Assembly (NCBI GenBank): GCA_013334735.1
Contig: JAAXXA010000010.1
Coordinates: 1 to 9,565 of the forward strand
Source: Bacteroidota bacterium
GTDB taxonomy: Bacteria; Bacteroidota; Bacteroidia; Bacteroidales; CG2-30-32-10
Direction: 5' to 3'
Length of the DNA stretch: 9,565 nucleotides
Part shown: positions 7,601 through 9,565 of the stretch, one piece after another
Layout of the letters: every line of letters starts with the position of its first letter
How positions within the stretch are numbered: position 1 is the first letter of the stretch
Made by a program: the position numbers and the translations under genes
The notes under the pieces: generated by a model
What the model was told of the DNA's origin: nothing
The model's database searches: none
The model's input: the letters and a program-made list of their open reading frames with translations, nothing else

Positions 7601-8945
7601 CAGCATCATAAAGGCGTACCCAATATTGCAAAGTATTTTCTGTTGTTGTATTTATAGTTAATCTGCCATCAGTTGCAGGAGTGATTTTCCGCCAATCAGA
7701 GTCATCTGTCAAGCCATTAGTGTGATAGCCTAAATGACCGGTTAAGGAATCGTTTGTGTTAATGGTATTAGGATTATCGGGGGTATCATTATTTTCAATA
7801 TCGTTAGTAAATGTAGCATTAACGAAAGGTGTTTTAATACTATAAGAACCATAACCCGTATATAATTCAATTTTAATAAAATAAGTACCCGGCATTAAGC
7901 TGTAATTTATTGTTCCTCCGCTATTGTCAGAATATTTAAAAGAGTAATCTAATTGAGTTACAGTATCTGCATCGTAAAGGCGCACCCAATATTGTAAGGT
8001 ATTTTCTGTTGTTGTATTAATAGTTAATCTGCCATCAGTTGCAGGGGTTATTTTCCACCAATCGGAATTATCTGTCCATCCAATATTATGATGACCTAAA
8101 TGACCGGTTAATGAATCGTTTGTGCTAATGGTATTGGCATTATTGGGGGTATCATTATTTTCATTGTCGTTTGTAAATGTAGCAGGGGTTAAAGGTGTTT
8201 TTATACAATAAGAACCATTTCCCGAGTATATTTCAATTTTAATAAAATAATTTCCTGACATTAAACTATAGTTAATTATTCCGCCACTACCGTCATAATA
8301 TTTAAAAGAATTAGCTAATTCGGTAGTTCCATCTGCATCATAAAGCCGGACATAATATTGTAAGGTGTTTTCATTTGTTGTATTTATGGTTAATTTTCCA
8401 TCGGTATTTGTAGTAATTTTCCACCAATCAGAATTATCCGTCCATCCATTAGTATGATAACCCAAATGTCCGGTTAATGAATCATTTTGATTAATAATAC
8501 TAGCATTAATAGAAGCATCATTATTTTCAATATCGTTTGTAAATGGAGCAGGAATTAATGACGAAATAACTGAATAATTAGTAGAACCTGCATATCTTTC
8601 AATTTTAATATAATAAGTATTTGGCATTAAACTGTATGTAATTGTTCCGCCACTGCCATCAGAATATTTGAAAGAATTTGCTAATTCGGTTGTAGCATTT
8701 GAATCGAATAATCGAACATAAAACTGTCCGGAAGGGGTATTTGTAGTGTTAATTGTTAATCTTCCATCTACTGTAATAATAATTTTCCACCAATCTTCAT
8801 TATCAGGATCTGTAAGGTTGCCATTGTCGCTTCCATTCAAAGTTAATACGTTGGCTGTAGCTGAAGTGTTATTAGGTTCGTTTTCGGCTTTTACAATTAG
8901 TGCTGTATAAAACACAAGTAAAAATAAAGGAATAATTGTTTTCAT
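4689..8945 (-). CDS. Large T9SS-secreted mosaic protein with PPC repeats and PKD domain
   Basis: A 1418-residue secreted protein of unknown specific function. Domain order: signal peptide (1-20, MKTIIPLFLLVFYTALIVKA); five PPC-like beta-sandwich repeats (21-622); PKD domain (624-698, with YLWDFGDGTTST and NPQHTYQQPGVY); IPT/TIG-like module (about 700-787, GNTGDATVYVYGGGF); CARDB-like module (788-928, YGNSANVDASGVPLWI); Ala-rich segment with four cysteines (929-1030); a module starting SSFDPNE (1044) and ending VFDFNPAINTNQWMNTLD (1228); Fn3-like domain (1229-1325, NWSGADDGSG); and a T9SS type A tail (1332-1418). No peptidase, glycosidase or other catalytic motif was recognised, so a surface-binding or structural role is inferred. 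The start is ATG 8945-8943, directly before the signal peptide. The gene stands alone, antisense to both neighbours. Signal and sorting sequences predict Sec export, then T9SS passage across the outer membrane with removal of the tail. Confidence 0.9.
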   Translation of the reverse strand: MKTIIPLFLLVFYTALIVKAENEPNNTSATANVLTLNGSDNGNLTDPDNEDWWKIIITVDGRLTINTTNTPSGQFYVRLFDSNATTELANSFKYSDGSGGTITYSLMPNTYYIKIERYAGSTNYSVISSLIPAPFTNDIENNDASINASIINQNDSLTGHLGYHTNGWTDNSDWWKITTNTDGKLTINTTNENTLQYYVRLYDADGTTELANSFKYYDGSGGIINYSLMSGNYFIKIEIYSGNGSYCIKTPLTPATFTNDNENNDTPNNANTISTNDSLTGHLGHHNIGWTDNSDWWKITPATDGRLTINTTTENTLQYWVRLYDADTVTQLDYSFKYSDNSGGTINYSLMPGTYFIKIELYTGYGSYSIKTPFVNATFTNDIENNDTPDNPNTINTNDSLTGHLGYHTNGLTDDSDWRKITPATDGRLTINTTTENTLQYWVRLYDADTATQLDYSFKYSDNSGGTINYSLMPGTYFIKIERYLGYGSYSVKTHYTLPVLPNDNENNDLPNNANIISPNDSLSGHLGYHTVGWTDNSDWWKVNTTIDGKLSINTTNENTLQYNVRLYSSDTTTQLDYAFKYSDGSGGTINYCCILPPNTYFIKIEHYSGYGSYNVKTSFRPLPIAKFGYIGCINNFSFIDSSLYATSYLWDFGDGTTSTLANPQHTYQQPGVYNVCLIASNTVGPDTVYSYANVKGIKNVYVNKAGNTGDATVYVYGGGFTTDTKFKLTRSGYPDIVGDTVIIPCVGAIRTTFDLRSKQPGLWNVVVNIPGDTIMTLVDGFTIETGVPANPWVNIIGRDKILFNRSQTYDITYGNSANVDASGVPLWIVVSRGTGIDVSFQGFELELPKVAIDSGWTNIRDSIPVYIDVDSLFGEAFKARIYGFYIPIIPAGQTETVKMIVHSNQDVRVMAWVNTPYFQSPLSQDYKTCVALAAAKLLASGIGLVSPIDGCVHSVVTNYIYDPWSYKQPQVNTPKTWGSSLWNLATTALSCAGAFTPMGVALNFAVNLTNLAADFQSAWGAANACKDAYGQKSRKDKSVKAVSSFDPNEIIGLSGYTSNRYSLKDESYPYTIFFENLPTASAPAQEVFVTDTLDLNVFDIKRFGFGQITFGDSVVSPLSDQYEFTKDIDLRPTKNIILRIDAKLDTTDAVIRWHFASFDPANMNITEDPMGGFLPPNVISPEGEGSVSFYVGLKTNLVNNTQIKNKASIVFDFNPAINTNQWMNTLDLIKPESSVSPLAAVINDTVFELNWSGADDGSGVRNYTIYVSKNDSANTAWKAYTSATSAYFTGQYGNKYKFYSIAYDSLGHIENDHATYDAVTQLLLSIPEKDLNPNSLRIFPNPANNYANVEFELAYPEKVILKVTDILGREVILPRNEYLVAGIHRISIKTIELKTGIYFLNLQTEKYSTTQKFNIIK
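4692..4952 (-). other. T9SS type A C-terminal sorting domain
   Basis: The last 87 residues (1332-1418) contain SLRIFPNPANNYANVEF, then V-T-D-I-L-G-R-E-V (1364-1372), GIHRISI, LKTGIYFLNLQT and a Lys-ending tail KFNIIK. This matches the Por secretion-tail family (TIGR04183 type), recognised by the type IX machinery and normally cleaved on the surface. Confidence 0.95.
5262..5816 (-). other. 'DPNE...GFLPPN...VFDFN' module in the large secreted protein
   Basis: Residues 1044-1228 begin SSFDPNEIIGLSGY and continue with YPYTIFFENLPTASAPAQ (1069-1086), a D-P-M-G-G-F-L-P-P-N block (1169-1178), EGEGSVSFYV (1183-1192) and IVFDFNPAINT (1210-1220). This set of motifs, followed by a PESSV linker and an Fn3-like NWSGADDGSG domain, is one I recognise from very large secreted proteins of several phyla, including Planctomycetota. 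The fold is predicted to be beta-rich; the function is unknown. Confidence 0.65.
6855..7076 (-). other. PKD domain in the large secreted protein
   Basis: Residues 624-698 hold the hallmark PKD core: W-D-F-G-D-G-T at 651-657, N-P-x-H-T-Y at 663-668 and P-G-x-Y-x-V at 671-676. PKD domains are Ig-like beta sandwiches common in extracellular Bacteroidota proteins, where they act as spacers or in carbohydrate or protein contact. It separates the repeat array from the C-terminal half. Confidence 0.92.
7080..8885 (-). repeat. Five tandem PPC-like repeats within the large secreted protein
   Basis: The repeats occupy residues 21-138 (8885-8532), 139-260 (8531-8166), 261-382 (8165-7800), 383-504 (7799-7434) and 505-622 (7433-7080). 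The period is exactly 122 residues (366 bp) from repeat 2 to repeat 5. Repeat 1 is shorter and most divergent. Each follows the PPC pattern: E-N-N-D or E-P-N-N start, NDSLTGHLG, D-x-S-DWWK, DGxLTINTT, VRLYDAD, FKYSDxSGG and TYFIKIExY. Repeat 4 has DWRK (R419) where the others have DWWK. Repeat 5 carries a two-residue insertion, NYCCILPP in place of NYSLMP. The array probably arose by in-frame duplication. Confidence 0.9.
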
Positions 8946-9013
8946 AGGTTTCTAAATTTAATTTTAAAAATAAAAAACAGTTTCTTTATCGTTAATATTA
9001 TAGAATTAGTTTC

Positions 9014-9021
9014 CAAAAATA
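9014..9021 (-). promoter_or_regulatory. Possible -7 box for the large secreted gene
   Basis: On the minus strand TATTTTTG (9021-9014) fits TAnnTTTG and lies 68 bases upstream of the ATG. No TTTG is found at the expected -33 spacing, where the sequence is only A/T. Chance matches are easy here, so confidence is low. Confidence 0.3.
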
Positions 9022-9061
9022 AAAAAATATTTTTTATTTTTAAAAAATATTTTTTTTTTTT
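9022..9061. repeat. Two 14-bp A-tract palindromes with 20-bp period and T12 run
   Basis: AAAAAATATTTTTT occurs at 9022-9035 and again at 9042-9055, each perfectly self-complementary. The second copy extends into a run of 12 T (9050-9061). A 20-bp period is close to two helical turns, which would phase the A-tracts and bend the DNA. It lies just upstream of the candidate promoter of the large gene. Confidence 0.55.
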
Positions 9062-9161
9062 GGATATTGTATAATTGTCGTAAAAACAATTTTAGATAAG
9101 AAAATGTTTTTCAAATCATTGATAATTAGTTATTTGGAATTATAATATTTTTTTTATTTTT

Positions 9162-9221
9162 TGGTAAAACAATAATAAAACAATTGTTTCGTTAGATGTC
9201 ATTTTTGGGCTTATTTTACCA
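9162..9221. repeat. Nested inverted repeat upstream of glmS
   Basis: TGGTAAAA (9162-9169) is mirrored by TTTTACCA (9214-9221). Between them lies the 12-bp perfect palindrome AAACAATTGTTT (9178-9189). The element ends 33 bp before the candidate glmS -7 box, so it could be an operator region. In AT-rich DNA chance symmetry remains possible. Confidence 0.35.
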
Positions 9222-9253
9222 TATAATAAATACGGCAGATTGAAAAAAAATAT

Positions 9254-9261
9254 TAATTTTG
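9254..9261 (+). promoter_or_regulatory. Candidate -7 box for glmS
   Basis: TAATTTTG is a perfect TAnnTTTG match placed 44 bases before the glmS ATG. Initiation near 9268 would give a leader of about 38 bases. No good TTTG is seen at -33, so the promoter may be weak or need an activator. Confidence 0.45.
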
Positions 9262-9305
9262 TACATCAACTGAATTTTAAACTATTATAAAGTAAAAAAT
9301 AAATT

Positions 9306-9565
9306 ATGTGTGGAATTGTAGCATACGTAGGAAATCGTCAGGCTTATCCTCTTTTAATGAAAGGTCTTCACCGACTTGAATATCGCGGATACGACAGCGC
9401 CGGAATTGCGCTTATTGATGATAAAATGAATTTATACAAATGTCATGGAAAAGTTGCCGATCTTGAAGAATTTGTTAAAAATAAAAATACAAATGGTACC
9501 ATAGGTATTGCTCATACACGTTGGGCTACGCATGGCGAGCCTAGTGATATAAATGCGCATCCCCA
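9306..9565 (+). CDS. glmS: Glutamine--fructose-6-phosphate aminotransferase, N-terminal part (cut by window end)
   Basis: The first 86 codons of GlmS, the cytoplasmic enzyme that makes glucosamine-6-phosphate from fructose-6-phosphate and glutamine, the first step towards UDP-GlcNAc, peptidoglycan and lipid A. The visible part is the class II glutaminase domain: MCGIVAYVG with Cys2, which becomes the N-terminal nucleophile after Met removal; EYRGYDSAGIA at 25-35; and AHTRWATHG at 69-77, the glutamine-binding motif. The domain looks intact as far as it goes; the sugar-isomerase half lies beyond the window. The start is ATG 9306, fixed by the need for Cys at position 2. A candidate promoter lies at 9254. 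No glmS ribozyme is visible in the leader. Confidence 0.97.
   Translation, partial: MCGIVAYVGNRQAYPLLMKGLHRLEYRGYDSAGIALIDDKMNLYKCHGKVADLEEFVKNKNTNGTIGIAHTRWATHGEPSDINAHP

Larger units (their letters stand above)
8946..9305. other. 360-bp AT-rich divergent intergenic region
   Basis: This gap separates the starts of the large secreted gene (minus) and glmS (plus). I see no coding potential, tRNA or recognised RNA. It holds a weak candidate promoter for the secreted gene, two A-tract palindromes with a 12-base T run, a nested inverted repeat and a candidate -7 box for glmS; these are listed separately. Confidence 0.8.

Noticed and set aside
4689..8945. Secreted peptidase, suggested by the PPC (pre-peptidase C-terminal) repeats
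   Set aside because: PPC domains also occur without peptidases, and I found no His-Glu-Xaa-Xaa-His, subtilisin-type or other catalytic motif.
9262..9305. glmS ribozyme in the leader
   Set aside because: The leader from the candidate promoter is only about 40 bases and nearly all A/T, too short and without the pairing core. The ribozyme is known mainly from Firmicutes.

Overview
The window looks like chromosomal DNA from a member of the Bacteroidota. Four things point there: AT-rich sequence with TAA/TGA stops, promoter boxes of the Bacteroidota type (TAnnTTTG at -7), a DUF4270 lipoprotein, and a very large secreted protein ending in a type IX secretion (T9SS) sorting domain. I cannot name a genus. 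I did not recognise a mobile element, CRISPR array, tRNA or rRNA.

Layout. On the minus strand, reading from 2217 down to 2, lies a tight three-gene set: panC, panD and a flippase-like membrane protein (LPG_synthase_TM family). panC and panD are 12 bp apart. panD and the membrane gene overlap by 4 bp, with an unusual TTG start. Facing away on the plus strand is a GlgA-like protein that consists only of the N-terminal half of a glycogen synthase, followed by a DUF4270 lipoprotein. The 135-bp divergent gap (2218-2352) holds two Bacteroidota-type promoters that physically interleave, with a dyad across the overlap. At the right edge glmS begins at 9306 and is cut by the window end.

Between DUF4270 and glmS, in the opposite orientation, sits one 1418-residue gene (4689-8945). 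It encodes a secreted, mosaic, all-beta protein: signal peptide, five PPC-like repeats of about 122 residues, a PKD domain, Ig-like modules, a Cys-containing Ala-rich segment, a 'DPNE...GFLPPN...VFD.N' module, an Fn3-like domain and a T9SS type A sorting tail. From general knowledge, panC/panD, the GlgA-like half protein, DUF4270 and glmS tend to be neighbours in this phylum, so the large gene looks like a lineage-specific insertion. That is inference.

How the genes work together. PanD makes beta-alanine and PanC joins it to pantoate, so the minus-strand operon covers the last steps of pantothenate (CoA precursor) synthesis. panB is not in the window. GlmS makes glucosamine-6-phosphate for the cell envelope. 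The GlgA-like half protein and DUF4270 have no established role that I can state. No complete, clearly new defence or mobile system is visible. The items most worth a second look are the mosaic T9SS protein, the half-GlgA protein, the interleaved promoters and the structured repeat at 4564-4641.
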